Positions 52,890 to 61,824 are shown, counted from the first letter of the stretch. The stretch: DNA of 64,000 bases from Brevibacillus aydinogluensis (GCF_031954365.1 NZ_JAUSVZ010000009.1), one strand, 5' to 3'. Numbers and translations are program-made. The notes: generated by a model from the sequence alone, not told the origin.

Positions 52890-53774
52890 ATGGACATCAG
52901 GCAGCTTCAGTATTTTGCCGAAGTGGTGAAACAGCGGAGCTTTACGCGGGCGGCGGAGGTCCTGCACGTCTCCCAGCCGTCCATCAGCAAGGTGATCAAA
53001 AGTCTGGAAGCGGAGCTCGGGGTGACGCTTCTGGAGCGAAGCGACCGGAAGATGAAACTGACCGATGCAGGCGAATTGGTGTACGAGCATGCGACCAAAA
53101 TGCTTCAGCTGATGGAGAGCCTCTATGCCTCTGTGGCCGAAATGAGAAACCTGCAGCGGGGCAGGGTCAAAATCGGCATGATGCCGACGGTCGGATCGCT
53201 GCTGCTGCCCCAGGTGATTGCTCGGTTCAAACAGGAATACCCCGGCATCGACCTGGAGATGAGGGAGTACAGCGCCAAGCGGCTGGAGGTGCAGGTGGAG
53301 CAGGGGCACATCGACGTCGGGCTGACGGTGCTTCCGGTCAACACGCAATCATTTGTCGCCGTTCCGCTCGCGGCGGAGGACCTGGTTGCCATCGTTCACC
53401 GGGAGCATTGGCTTTCCGCCAGGGAGTCGGTCAGTCTGGCGGAATTGAAGGACGAGTCGTTTATCCTGTTCACCGAGGAGTACGCCCTGCACGATGTGGT
53501 TCGGCAGGCGTGCAGGCGCTCCGGGTTTGAACCGCAGGTCGCCTACATGAGTTCGCTCTGGGATTTCGTCGGGGAAATGGTCGCGACCCGACTGGGCATC
53601 TCACTGGTTCCCCGCTCCGTAGCCAGACGGCTCAACAACAGTCTTTTGAAAATGGTCCGCATCTCTTCGCCGCCGATCGACTGGCATTACGCGCTGATCT
53701 ACCGCAAGGACGGCTATTTGTCGCGCGCGGCACGGGCGTTTGTCGCCTTTGTTCAACAGCACCTTGCATCATAA
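52890..53774 (+). CDS. LysR-family regulator (CidR-like)
   Basis: This 294-residue LysR-type regulator has the N-terminal HTH MDIRQLQYFAEVV and SFTRAAEVLHVSQPSISKVI, then a substrate-binding-like effector domain (VKIGMMPTVGSLLLPQVI). GAAGAGGGGG precedes ATG at 52890. It lies directly before cidA- and cidB-like genes in the same orientation, as in the ywbI-ywbHG locus of B. subtilis, so it is the likely acetate/overflow-responsive activator of that pair. Confidence 0.87.
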   Translation: MDIRQLQYFAEVVKQRSFTRAAEVLHVSQPSISKVIKSLEAELGVTLLERSDRKMKLTDAGELVYEHATKMLQLMESLYASVAEMRNLQRGRVKIGMMPTVGSLLLPQVIARFKQEYPGIDLEMREYSAKRLEVQVEQGHIDVGLTVLPVNTQSFVAVPLAAEDLVAIVHREHWLSARESVSLAELKDESFILFTEEYALHDVVRQACRRSGFEPQVAYMSSLWDFVGEMVATRLGISLVPRSVARRLNNSLLKMVRISSPPIDWHYALIYRKDGYLSRAARAFVAFVQQHLAS

Positions 53775-53876
53775 CCACAAGGCATGGAGTTGATGACAAT
53801 TATGTATTGTACGAATGAAATCGGGACGGCGTAGAATGAACGTAACAATGTGGCATGTCCGTAGGAGGCGGTCCCG

Positions 53877-54266
53877 ATGAAAAAATGGCTGCAAGCAATC
53901 CCGCAGATGCTGCTTCTGCTCCTGTTTTCCTGGTTGGGAAAGGCGGTCGCGGCGGTATTTCACCTGCACGTGCCCGGCTCCCTGATCGGGATGATGCTGC
54001 TGTTTGTTGCCCTGCAGGCGGGATGGGTGCGGCTCACGTGGGTGGAAGCGGGAGCGGCGCTGCTCTTTGGCGAGATGATCCTGTTCTTTGTGCCGACGAT
54101 CGTCGGGATTGTGCAGGTCCCGTGGCTGTTGGGGACAAAGGGATTGTTGGTGCTGCTCGTCGTGTTGAGCGGAACCGCACTGGTGATGGTTTCCACCGGT
54201 GTCATAGCGGAACGGCTGCACCGGATGAGGGAGGGGAAGCGGCGTGATTGCGTGGAGCGTGTGTAG
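53877..54266 (+). CDS. cidA: CidA/LrgA-family holin-like protein
   Basis: This 129-residue protein has four hydrophobic helices and the family motifs LHVPGSLIGMMLLFVAL and FVPTIVGIV. CidA proteins are holin-like or small-metabolite membrane proteins linked to murein hydrolase export, cell lysis and overflow metabolism. GTAGGAGGCGG precedes the ATG. It overlaps the cidB-like gene by 23 bp. Confidence 0.88.
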   Translation: MKKWLQAIPQMLLLLLFSWLGKAVAAVFHLHVPGSLIGMMLLFVALQAGWVRLTWVEAGAALLFGEMILFFVPTIVGIVQVPWLLGTKGLLVLLVVLSGTALVMVSTGVIAERLHRMREGKRRDCVERV

Positions 54267-54939
54267 TTTGCCGCTGACTGTTCTCTTTTATTGGCTCAGC
54301 AAGCGGATAAATCGACGCAGACCGGGCCTGCTGTTTTCTCCCGCCGTGCTGACTCCGGCGGCGGTGATCGGGGTGCTGGCTGTCTCCGGTCTTCCTTACG
54401 AGGTGTACATTGAAAACGCTTCCATTTTACACGAAATGCTGGGTGTCGTGACAGTGGCGTTTGCCGTCCCTCTGTACCGGAATTGGCCGATTCTTGCCGC
54501 CAACTGGCAGATCATCATATTGAGTCTGGCTGCCGGATCGCTGGTGTCCATCATCGCGGGTGTCTCGACGACGATGCTCGTGGGCCTGGGGGAAACGGCG
54601 GCCATCAGCGTGATCCCCCGTTCCGTCACCATGCCGATCGCCGTCGGCTTGTCGCAGGCGATCGGCGGAGTGCCGTCGCTGACAGCCGTGTTTTGCATGC
54701 TGACCAGTTATGCGGGCGTCTTTATGGCACCGGTGATCATCAAACGCTGCGCGCTTAACCGGCCCGAGTCGATCGGGCTGATGTACGGCATGGGGGCACA
54801 TGTGCTGGGCATGGTCAAGGCGTTTGAGCGGGGGGATCTGGCGGGAAGCTCCTCGACGCTGGCCGTAATCGCCGGCGCGCTCATCTCGGTCGTGTGGGTA
54901 TTTCTCCTGCTGCCGGCCATTCAGATGTGGCTCGCCTAG
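54244..54939 (+). CDS. cidB: CidB/LrgB-family membrane protein
   Basis: This 231-residue polytopic protein has LrgB-family motifs GLLFSPAVLTPAAVIGVL, AVPLYRNW, SVTMPIAVGLSQAIGGVPSLTAV and YGMGAHVLGMVKAFERGD. It is the partner of the CidA-like protein and is translationally coupled to it. GTG at 54244 follows GAGGGG. Confidence 0.88.
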   Translation: MIAWSVCSLPLTVLFYWLSKRINRRRPGLLFSPAVLTPAAVIGVLAVSGLPYEVYIENASILHEMLGVVTVAFAVPLYRNWPILAANWQIIILSLAAGSLVSIIAGVSTTMLVGLGETAAISVIPRSVTMPIAVGLSQAIGGVPSLTAVFCMLTSYAGVFMAPVIIKRCALNRPESIGLMYGMGAHVLGMVKAFERGDLAGSSSTLAVIAGALISVVWVFLLLPAIQMWLA

Positions 54940-55044
54940 CGAGAATGCACTCCTCGACTTGTGATCCGCAGCAGAGATGGGGGTGATATTCACCGTCTCG
55001 TTGCATAGACATTTACAAGGATCCGGTAAGAGAGGGGTGATCGC

Positions 55045-55875
55045 ATGATTACAATCGCAGGTTCGCCGGTCGATCCGTCCGAGTTACTGGGAGCGTGGTC
55101 GTTATCCGGGGGACAGCGGGAAGTGGTGACGGCCATGGCGCGCAGCCGGGACGTATACGCCTATCCCTCTGCCCAGGTCTTGCGGTTTGAACTGAAGTTG
55201 CGCGAGCGGTTGGTGAAATCAGCAGTGGCACTTGCCCACAGCGGACTGGCATTCGCCACTTTCGAACGGACGAGGTGCAACGAGGAGTTTTGGATCAAAA
55301 CCGAGTACGGCGGGTGCCTGCTCCGGGAAAACGTGCCGCCGTCCGTCGCCATCGAGGATATTTTCCGCCGCGGCCGGGCCTACGCGCTGGAATGCGCCAC
55401 GGCGATGGTGGTCATAATCTACTACGCCGTGCTGCAATCGATACGGCGGTCCGACTTTGACCGGCTGTTTTCCGGGTTGCTTCTGTACGATTGGCGGTAT
55501 GACCAGGACCTGCGGTTGACAACGGTTCGGACGAGGTCCTTCCTGCCGGGAGACATTGTGTATTTTGAAAATCCCGACTTCGATCCGTCCACACCGGAGT
55601 GGCAGGGAGAGAATGCAGTGGTGCTGGGAGGAGGGGAGTACTACGGTCACGGCATCGGCATCGGTCCCGCCGAGATGTTCATTCGCCATCTCAACCGGCA
55701 GCGGAGACCGGGCGCCACCCGGTCGGCCTTCCTGTCTGATCTGGTGACGCGGCCCGGGTTTGCGTACCTGTCCCAGTTTGAGGGCAGCTCGTTCGCCCAG
55801 GCTTCACATGCAGAGCCGCTGCCGGCATGGGAGCTGGTTATCGCTCGGATCGGCTCGTCCGTTTGGGAGGTGTAG
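55045..55875 (+). CDS. tgl: protein-glutamine gamma-glutamyltransferase (spore coat)
   Basis: This 276-residue spore transglutaminase has the catalytic region YALECATAMVVIIYYAVL with the nucleophilic Cys, LLYDWRYDQDLRL, GDIVYFENPDFDP and ENAVVLGGGEYYGHGIG. Tgl cross-links spore coat proteins during maturation. It is about 30 residues longer than B. subtilis Tgl, mostly at the C-terminus. GAGAGGGGTG precedes the ATG. This gene supports a spore-forming host. Confidence 0.93.
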   Translation: MITIAGSPVDPSELLGAWSLSGGQREVVTAMARSRDVYAYPSAQVLRFELKLRERLVKSAVALAHSGLAFATFERTRCNEEFWIKTEYGGCLLRENVPPSVAIEDIFRRGRAYALECATAMVVIIYYAVLQSIRRSDFDRLFSGLLLYDWRYDQDLRLTTVRTRSFLPGDIVYFENPDFDPSTPEWQGENAVVLGGGEYYGHGIGIGPAEMFIRHLNRQRRPGATRSAFLSDLVTRPGFAYLSQFEGSSFAQASHAEPLPAWELVIARIGSSVWEV

Positions 55876-55887
55876 CTGTCTGCACGC

Positions 55888-55922
55888 TGAGCCTCGCCCC
55901 TGACTTGGGCGAGGCTGTTTGC
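55888..55922 (+). terminator. terminator after tgl, with possible repeat-end relic
   Basis: AGCCTCGCCC and GGGCGAGGCT form a 10-bp stem followed by GTTTG. The 14 bases just before it (CTGTCTGCACGCTG, 55877-55890) match the repeat B-end TTGTCTACACGCTG at 12 positions, in the correct place for a distal flank. Confidence 0.6.
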
Positions 55923-55933
55923 GTGCAATTTGT

Positions 55934-57064
55934 TCAGAAGCGGGTCACTCGAAACAGGGACAGGTCGATCTCTGATGTTCCCCGGGTGATCAACTGGCTG
56001 GCTGCTTCTCCCACGGCGCTGGCGAATTTAAAGCCGTGACCGGAAAAACCGGCGGCGATGACGATATGGGGATATTCGGGATGACGATCTATGATGAAGT
56101 GTTCGTCAGGCGTATAGGTGTACAGGCAGACCTTGCCCTGGCGAAGCGGTCCGGCAGCCTGGGGCATATACCGTTCCAGGAACGACCGCGTATCCGCTTC
56201 GTCCGAGGGATAAAGGCCAAAGGTCCGGTCCAGCTGGTCCGGGTCGGCCGGCTGCCCGCCGTCGTGCCGCCCTATCTTGACCCCCGCGCCGTCCAGGCTG
56301 GGAAAACCGTAAAACATCGAATCGGCCAGCGTGAAAAGGAAGGCCGGAAAGCGGTCGCTGCTGTACAGCTGTTCGTCCGCAGCAAACCAGGAGACGGTTT
56401 TGCGGGTGGGAGTGAGCGGCAGGGAGAGGCCGAGCGAGACCAAAAGCCCTGCGCTCCAGGCGCCGGCGCTGATCAGCAGCGCGCTCCCGCTGTAGGTGTC
56501 GGTTTGCGTTTGCACGCTGACACTGTCGCTCTTTGCCTGAATGCCGGTCACCCGCTCGCCGGTGCGCAGCTCCGCTCCGGCAGCCAGCGCCCGGTTGCGG
56601 TAGGCGCGGATGCACTCTTCGCTGTAGAGAACGCCCGCTGTCGGTTCAAAACAACCGAGAAACTCTGCGGGCAGACGGATGCCCGGCCAGCGCTGTCCGA
56701 CATTCCCCGCGTCCAGCACTTCCAGCGGCAGCGAGTATTGCGCTGCACTCTCCTGCACCTCTCGTAGGAACGGCGCGTCCGCAGGCCCCGCGCTGAGTAC
56801 GCCCGTTTGCACGAACAGGCGCTTTCCCGTTTCTTCGGCCAGCTCAGCCCACAGCTCTTTGGCCCTCAGCGCCAGCGGCACGTACTGCCTGCCTTCGCCG
56901 TATGCGTACCGGATGATTCGGGTATCCCCGTGATGGCTCCCCCACTGGTGAGGCGGATCGCCGGAATCCAGGAGCAGTGTTTTCACTCCTTGCCGGGCCA
57001 GGTAATACCCCGCTGCCATGCCCATTGAACCGGCTCCGATGACAATCGCGTCGTAGTGTCGCAC
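55934..57064 (-). CDS. monomeric sarcosine oxidase / N-methyl amino acid oxidase
   Basis: This 376-residue FAD enzyme of the MSOX/SolA family has Rossmann motif DAIVIGAGSMGMAAGYYLA, GSHHGDTRIIRYAY and KVCLYTYTPDEHFIIDRHP, whose Cys is the usual covalent flavin attachment, and GFSGHGFKFA. It oxidises N-methylated amino acids such as sarcosine or N-methyltryptophan, giving hydrogen peroxide. The exact substrate is not determined. It stands alone and is convergent with tgl. Confidence 0.88.
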   Translation of the reverse strand: MRHYDAIVIGAGSMGMAAGYYLARQGVKTLLLDSGDPPHQWGSHHGDTRIIRYAYGEGRQYVPLALRAKELWAELAEETGKRLFVQTGVLSAGPADAPFLREVQESAAQYSLPLEVLDAGNVGQRWPGIRLPAEFLGCFEPTAGVLYSEECIRAYRNRALAAGAELRTGERVTGIQAKSDSVSVQTQTDTYSGSALLISAGAWSAGLLVSLGLSLPLTPTRKTVSWFAADEQLYSSDRFPAFLFTLADSMFYGFPSLDGAGVKIGRHDGGQPADPDQLDRTFGLYPSDEADTRSFLERYMPQAAGPLRQGKVCLYTYTPDEHFIIDRHPEYPHIVIAAGFSGHGFKFASAVGEAASQLITRGTSEIDLSLFRVTRF

Positions 57065-57397
57065 GATGGGTTCCTCCTTTTCCCGTTACCCTGTTTCGCA
57101 ATTCTTTGTCTCTTTTGTGTTTGTTCCATTATCCTACACAAGCGCGCGCAGGTCGAGCTTCCCTTTCGCCCCACTGATTATCTGTGAGGAGAGGCGGGAG
57201 TAGTGGAAAGAACAGTTTTCGCCACTATTTGGGCTCATGCGGAACTGGGGAAAACGTACCGGTCGGAGACATGGTGTAACGAACGTACGCCGCACATCAC
57301 ATCTTCCCGTGACAGTTTTCCGCCTCCTGAAAAGAGTGCCTGGTCCAAAAAACTACGCCTCCCTGTGCGGGGAGGCGTGTTTCCATGCTGGCGGGAC
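57065..57397. other. intergenic region
   Basis: No gene is supported. The only clear structure is the hsp20-like terminator at 57357-57376. The 57200-57300 part is open in one frame but lacks a ribosome-binding site and shows no recognised motif. Confidence 0.5.
57357..57376 (-). terminator. terminator of the hsp20-like gene
   Basis: On the minus strand, GCCTCCCC...GGGAGGC is followed by GTAGTTTTTTGG. It lies 20 bp after the stop codon. Confidence 0.75.
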
Positions 57398-57841
57398 CTA
57401 GTGAAACTCCACGTCAATGCGCCGCTTCTCATCCGGATGCGCTTTGGGAATGCGCACTTCCAGGACGCCGTTTTTGTAGGTGGCTTTTACCCCTTCGGAA
57501 GAGACACGGGCAGGGAGCGTAACGGAGCGGGAAAAGTGGCCGGAGAACCGCTCCTGCCGGTGCATCCGGTTTTCCTTCACCTCGTTGACCTTGTTGATGC
57601 TGCCGGATATGGTCAGGACGTTGTTCTCGATATCGATCTGCACGTCTTCCTTTTTTTCCAGACCGGGGATGTCACACGTCGCGACCACTTCCGTATCCGT
57701 TTCGTACACGTCAATGCGGGGAGTGGCCAGGAACCCCTCCGTGCCGGCGAAGAGGCCGGGCATTCCGGTGGTAAAGAAACGGTCCAGCTCGCGGCGCACG
57801 TTCTCCAGATGGCGAAATGGTTCATAAGGAATCAGTGACAT
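57398..57841 (-). CDS. Hsp20/alpha-crystallin small heat shock protein
   Basis: This 147-residue protein has an alpha-crystallin domain: PRIDVYETDTEVVATCDIPG, KKEDVQIDIENNVLTISG, FSRSVTLPARVSSEGVKATY and the hydrophobic GVLEVRIPK (the IxI-like partner). It acts as an ATP-independent holdase. It is a single-gene unit with its own terminator. Confidence 0.92.
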   Translation of the reverse strand: MSLIPYEPFRHLENVRRELDRFFTTGMPGLFAGTEGFLATPRIDVYETDTEVVATCDIPGLEKKEDVQIDIENNVLTISGSINKVNEVKENRMHRQERFSGHFSRSVTLPARVSSEGVKATYKNGVLEVRIPKAHPDEKRRIDVEFH

Positions 57842-57977
57842 AACAACCCTCCTTTACGTGCTTACATTGTTATTCTGGCGGTATATGGCAATCGTATGCA
57901 TCGATTGTGCTGATTTCGTCGTCGTGCCCTTGTGCCGGGAGGGTGGGCGGCTTATAATGGATGTCAGCAAGAAAGAT

Positions 57978-57995
57978 GATAATGAAAATCATTAT
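57978..57995. promoter_or_regulatory. Fur box upstream of the fhuF-like gene
   Basis: GATAATGAAAATCATTAT matches the Fur consensus as an inverted repeat, 45 bp before the reductase start codon. Confidence 0.85.
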
Positions 57996-58039
57996 AGCTG
58001 AATATAATGCCAAGGAGAGAACACGAAAGGAAGTCGCCC

Positions 58040-58822
58040 ATGTCCGCCGAATTGAATCTGTCCGTTTTGGAACAAACGTACCGCCTCTCGATCGCAGGCG
58101 AAGTGACTGCGCCGCTGGTGTTTGCCGCAGACGGTCTGCTGCAGAAAGAGACCGTCAAGCCGTTTTTGCGCCAGCTGGGTGAACAGATCGGTTCCCCCAC
58201 GCCCGTGGTGACCGCGTCCATCTTCTTCAAACGCTTCCTGACCGTACTGTGCGGCGGTTTGTACGCCATGTCCGTCTATTCGGCCGGGCTTGATTTATCG
58301 CTGGGCAACATTCTTTTGACTGCTGAGAAAAACTGGGCCCTTCCCCGGTTTGTCCTGCGGGATGGGAGTGTCAGCACGCCCGGCGGACAGGGGCGGGACG
58401 TCTGGCGGGAACAGGTGCTGCGCCGCTTTTTTGCGGAGACAATTCACCCGCTGATTGCGACCCTGTCTGCGGTTACCGGCATTCACGCCAAGGTTTTGTG
58501 GGCGCATACCGCCTACATCGTGCACTACTATTACGAGGAGTGGCAGCAGCGGGAAGAACTGGCTGCGCTTCGCGGTCAGCTTGCCGCCGATTTCCGTTTT
58601 CTGTGCCGTCAAGCCGGGCCGGACCTGTTTGGCCTCACCACAGGCAATCCGCTTGACACCAACTTTACCGTCGTCTCGCATCCCAAGCAGCCGGACCGGC
58701 AGATTCGCATTCGCCGCCAATGCTGCTTCCAGCACTGCCTGGCGAGCGGCCGATACTGCTACACCTGCCCGCTTTTGAACGAAGAATCGCGGATTCAGCA
58801 GATACTTGCTCTCGGACACTGA
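58040..58822 (+). CDS. FhuF-like ferric siderophore reductase
   Basis: This 260-residue protein has the diagnostic C-terminal cysteine cluster CC-x10-C-x2-C (RQCCFQHC...YCYTC), which binds a [2Fe-2S] centre in FhuF. The upstream region includes VLWAHTAYIVHYYYEEW. FhuF-type proteins reduce ferric siderophore complexes in the cytoplasm to release iron. GAAAGGAAG precedes ATG at 58040, and a Fur box lies upstream, so it is iron-repressed and functionally linked to the siderophore island 22 kb away. Confidence 0.87.
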   Translation: MSAELNLSVLEQTYRLSIAGEVTAPLVFAADGLLQKETVKPFLRQLGEQIGSPTPVVTASIFFKRFLTVLCGGLYAMSVYSAGLDLSLGNILLTAEKNWALPRFVLRDGSVSTPGGQGRDVWREQVLRRFFAETIHPLIATLSAVTGIHAKVLWAHTAYIVHYYYEEWQQREELAALRGQLAADFRFLCRQAGPDLFGLTTGNPLDTNFTVVSHPKQPDRQIRIRRQCCFQHCLASGRYCYTCPLLNEESRIQQILALGH

Positions 58823-58845
58823 CAGCGCCGTTATTACGGCGCTGT
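58822..58845 (+). terminator. terminator stem-loop, proximal copy without U-tract
   Basis: ACAGCGCCG-TTATTA-CGGCGCTGT, starting on the last base of the fhuF-like stop codon. It is identical over 24 bp to 59190-59213. Confidence 0.85.
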
Positions 58846-59189
58846 CAGACTGAAGACAAACTGCTTTTATTTATGATGTAGTTTCCCAAGGAACCGATTT
58901 TCCCATCGTTTCCAGGCCGCAAGGCCTGCACATTAATCAACCGAAGGTGGAGAAAAAGTACATGGCATGGGGTGATGGGGCAAAGCGAGCTCCTTTGACG
59001 ACCTGCAAAGCGAAAAGACGCAAGACGCGGGGAATACAGGGGGCACAAGTCTCACTTCGTCGAAATACCCAGATGTTTGCCCCCTGACCGCGTCGCGTTT
59101 TGGAGCGGACTCTATCGACTTCGTTGCTGGTCGTCAAGAGAGCGAGTGGGCCCCATTACCCATGCACCACGGACTTTGTCTACACGCTG
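58846..59189 (+). repeat. type II terminator-associated repeat, copy 2
   Basis: This 344-bp element runs from CAGACTGAAGACAA to TTGTCTACACGCTG. It matches 19599-19939 in inverse orientation. Its inner stem is CAGGGGGCA with TGCCCCCTG, whereas the 19.6 kb copy has CAGGGGACA with TGTCCCCTG. This is a compensatory pair change that preserves pairing. The flanks are perfect 24-bp stem-loop duplicates. Confidence 0.87.
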
Positions 59190-59216
59190 ACAGCGCCGTT
59201 ATTACGGCGCTGTTTC
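59190..59216 (+). terminator. terminator, distal copy
   Basis: The stem-loop is identical to 58822-58845, followed by a short TTTCT tract. Confidence 0.78.
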
Positions 59217-59334
59217 TGCCTGCAAGCGGGAGCCGGGAGGACCCGGGATTGACGGGCAGCCAAGTGTTTCCTTCTGGTCCGCTCTCCGTGGTATCATGTG
59301 GGTATCGTGGACTCAAAGCGCTGGAGGAGTGGGA

Positions 59335-60066
59335 ATGGAACAACTGGTCATCGGCAGTTTGCTGTCGGCGTTGGCGACGGGTTTAGGAGCCTTGCCGATT
59401 CTCTTCTTTCATTCGGTGACACACCGCTGGCGGGATATCCTGCTTGCCTTTACAGCGGGCATCATGATGGCGGCCGCCACCTTCAGTCTCATTCCGCAGG
59501 CGCTGGCGAACGAGCAGTTTGTCGTCGTCTGTCTCGGCGTGTTGACCGGAACGCTTGTGCTGACCGTGCTGGAAAGCCTCATTCCGCACATTGACCTGGA
59601 GCACACGCGCGTCAACATCTCGATGGATACGCAGGCGGTGTTGATTCTGTCAGCCATCACGCTGCACAACATACCGGAGGGGCTCTCCGTAGGAGTGAGC
59701 TACTCTGCCGAGCATCCCGGACTGGGCGGTCTGATCGCTTTTGCGATCGGGGTGCAAAATGCCCCGGAGGGCTTTCTCGTCGCGCTGTTTCTGATTAATC
59801 AGCAGGTAAGCCGCTTCAAGGCGTTCCTGCTCGCCACGCTGACCGGATCGGTGGAGGTTGTCTCTGCCTTGGTCGGCTACCATCTGACGGCGCTTGTGGA
59901 GGGGCTGGTCCCTTACGGCCTGTCGTTTGCCGCCGGCGCGATGCTGTTTATTGTCTACAAGGAACTGATTCCCGAGAGTCATGGAGACGGGCACGCGCGG
60001 TCGGCCACCTTTTCGTTTATTCTCGGCCTCCTGGTCATGATCGGGCTGACCCAGTGGTTTGCCTAA
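59335..60066 (+). CDS. ZIP-family metal transporter
   Basis: This 243-residue protein has about eight transmembrane helices and the ZIP metal-binding motifs LHNIPEGLSVGV and QNAPEGFLVALF in TM4 and TM5. It likely imports zinc or another divalent metal; the ion cannot be told from sequence. GGAGGAG precedes ATG at 59335; a longer frame lacks a site. Confidence 0.88.
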   Translation: MEQLVIGSLLSALATGLGALPILFFHSVTHRWRDILLAFTAGIMMAAATFSLIPQALANEQFVVVCLGVLTGTLVLTVLESLIPHIDLEHTRVNISMDTQAVLILSAITLHNIPEGLSVGVSYSAEHPGLGGLIAFAIGVQNAPEGFLVALFLINQQVSRFKAFLLATLTGSVEVVSALVGYHLTALVEGLVPYGLSFAAGAMLFIVYKELIPESHGDGHARSATFSFILGLLVMIGLTQWFA

Positions 60067-60194
60067 AGCCGTTTTGCGTTAGCGGTGTAACAAAGAGTTT
60101 CGATTTTTCCTCAACTTCCTCTCACAACCCGGAGCAGAAATACCGAAACCATATATAGAGAGATTTTTGATTACGGGAAGTAGGGAGTGTCACC

Positions 60195-60998
60195 ATGGAA
60201 AAGTCGACCTGGATCGGTATTGTACTAGGCATCCTCGCAGTTGGTGTCGGAATGGTGCTGAAAAACGCCAGCCTGACATCGTTAATCAATCCGGCAGCAT
60301 TTATGATTATCATCGTGGGTACGGCTGCCTCCGTGTTCAACGCGTTTCCCCTGTCGGAGATCAAACGGATACCGGCGCTGTTTCGCGTGCTGTTTACCGA
60401 ACAAAAGCTGCCGTCCAAGCGGGAGTTGATCGACCAGTTCATGCACTGGGCATCCATTGCCCGCCGCGAAGGCCTGCTGGCGCTGGAAAACACCTCCGAC
60501 GAGATTGAAGATCCGTTCCTGAGAAACGGCATGAAGATGATCATTGACGGTGGCGAACCGGAGTTTGTTCGCGACGTGCTCAATGAAGAAATTCATTCGA
60601 TCGAGGAGCGCCATCAAGCGGGCGCGCAAATTTTTTCCCAGGCGGGCAGCTACGCCCCGACTCTCGGGGTATTGGGGGCGGTGGTCGGCCTGATTGCCGC
60701 GCTGACCAACATGAGCGACGTAGATGTGCTGGGGCAATCCATCGCGGCGGCGTTCGTCGCTACGCTGCTCGGTATTTTTACGGGTTACGTGCTGTGGCAC
60801 CCGTTCTCCAACAAGCTGAAGCGCAAATCCAAACAGGAAATCGAAATTAAGAAAATCATGGTGGAGGGGCTGCTCTCCATTCAGGCGGGCGTATCCCCGG
60901 CGGCTATTGAGCAAAAGCTCCTGGTCTACATCCCGACCCAGGAACGCGTGGAGGCGAGGGATGTGAAGAAGGAGGAGGAGGCCGTGGTAAATGGCTAG
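60195..60998 (+). CDS. motA: flagellar motor stator protein MotA
   Basis: This 267-residue MotA-family protein has four transmembrane segments, a cytoplasmic loop with RREGLLALE and DPFLRNGMKMIIDG, and the TM3-4 motif SYAPTLGVLGAVVGLIAAL. It forms the ion channel of the stator with MotB. The end overlaps the motB start by 8 bp. MotP-type sodium stators are close relatives and not excluded. Confidence 0.9.
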   Translation: MEKSTWIGIVLGILAVGVGMVLKNASLTSLINPAAFMIIIVGTAASVFNAFPLSEIKRIPALFRVLFTEQKLPSKRELIDQFMHWASIARREGLLALENTSDEIEDPFLRNGMKMIIDGGEPEFVRDVLNEEIHSIEERHQAGAQIFSQAGSYAPTLGVLGAVVGLIAALTNMSDVDVLGQSIAAAFVATLLGIFTGYVLWHPFSNKLKRKSKQEIEIKKIMVEGLLSIQAGVSPAAIEQKLLVYIPTQERVEARDVKKEEEAVVNG

Positions 60999-61815
60999 AC
61001 GACTCAAACGTCAGGTACGTCACGAAGAGCACATGGACGAAACCTGGCTGATTCCGTATGCAGACCTGCTGACGCTTTTGCTCGCGCTGTTCATTGTCCT
61101 GTTTGCGTCCAGCAAGCTGGATGCGCAAAAATTTGACCAACTGGTCCGCTCCTTCAACGTCGCACTAAACGGCGGGATCAGCGTACTGGATCAGCCGAGC
61201 CCGGTGCCGCTCGATCCCACCCTCCCCCAGCAGACGCTGCACAAGGGGCAGCAGGCCGAACGTAACAAGACGGAAGAAGAGCGAAAGCTGGAAGAGGCGT
61301 TTCACAAGGAAACGGAAGACCTGAAAAAGCTGCAGCAGCAGATGGAAGCGTACATTATCAGCAACAAGCTGGGAGACAAGCTGCAGACCCAAATGACCGA
61401 AGAAGGGCTCCTGATCACCATTCTGGACAACGCGCTGTTTGATTCCGGCAAGGCCGACCTTAAGCCGGAAGCGCGGAAGCTGGCGACGGAACTGGCAGCG
61501 ATGCTGGTGCCTCACCCCAAAAAGGTGACCGTCACCGGACATACGGACAACGTCCCGATTCATCGCGCGGAGTTTCCTTCCAACTGGGATTTGAGCGTCA
61601 AACGGGCAGTCAACTTCCTAAAAGTCCTGCTGGAAAACAAACAGCTCGATCCGCGCAAGTTCAGCGCGACCGGCATGGGCGAGTACCATCCGGTGGCCAG
61701 CAACGATACACCGGAAGGACGGGCCAAAAACAGACGGGTGGAAGTGGCCATTTTGCGCGACCTGATGGCACCGCCGAAAAACAGTGTTCAGCCATCACCA
61801 TCACCATCACCATAA
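60991..61815 (+). CDS. motB: flagellar motor stator protein MotB
   Basis: This 274-residue protein has a single N-terminal membrane helix WLIPYADLLTLLLALFIVLF with the essential ion-binding Asp, a plug/linker, and a C-terminal OmpA-like peptidoglycan-binding domain (VTVTGHTDNVPI, NWDLSVKRAVNFL, NRRVEVAIL). It anchors the stator. The C-terminus is a short Ser-Pro repeat encoded by a CATCAC tandem. The terminator follows after 10 bp. Confidence 0.92.
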   Translation: MARRLKRQVRHEEHMDETWLIPYADLLTLLLALFIVLFASSKLDAQKFDQLVRSFNVALNGGISVLDQPSPVPLDPTLPQQTLHKGQQAERNKTEEERKLEEAFHKETEDLKKLQQQMEAYIISNKLGDKLQTQMTEEGLLITILDNALFDSGKADLKPEARKLATELAAMLVPHPKKVTVTGHTDNVPIHRAEFPSNWDLSVKRAVNFLKVLLENKQLDPRKFSATGMGEYHPVASNDTPEGRAKNRRVEVAILRDLMAPPKNSVQPSPSPSP

Positions 61816-61824
61816 GCAAAGGCA

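Noticed and set aside
61795..61815. CATCAC tandem at the end of motB that resembles a hexahistidine tag
   Set aside because: In the motB frame it encodes Ser-Pro repeats up to the natural stop; only another frame gives His residues. It looks like ordinary slippage sequence, not an engineered tag.
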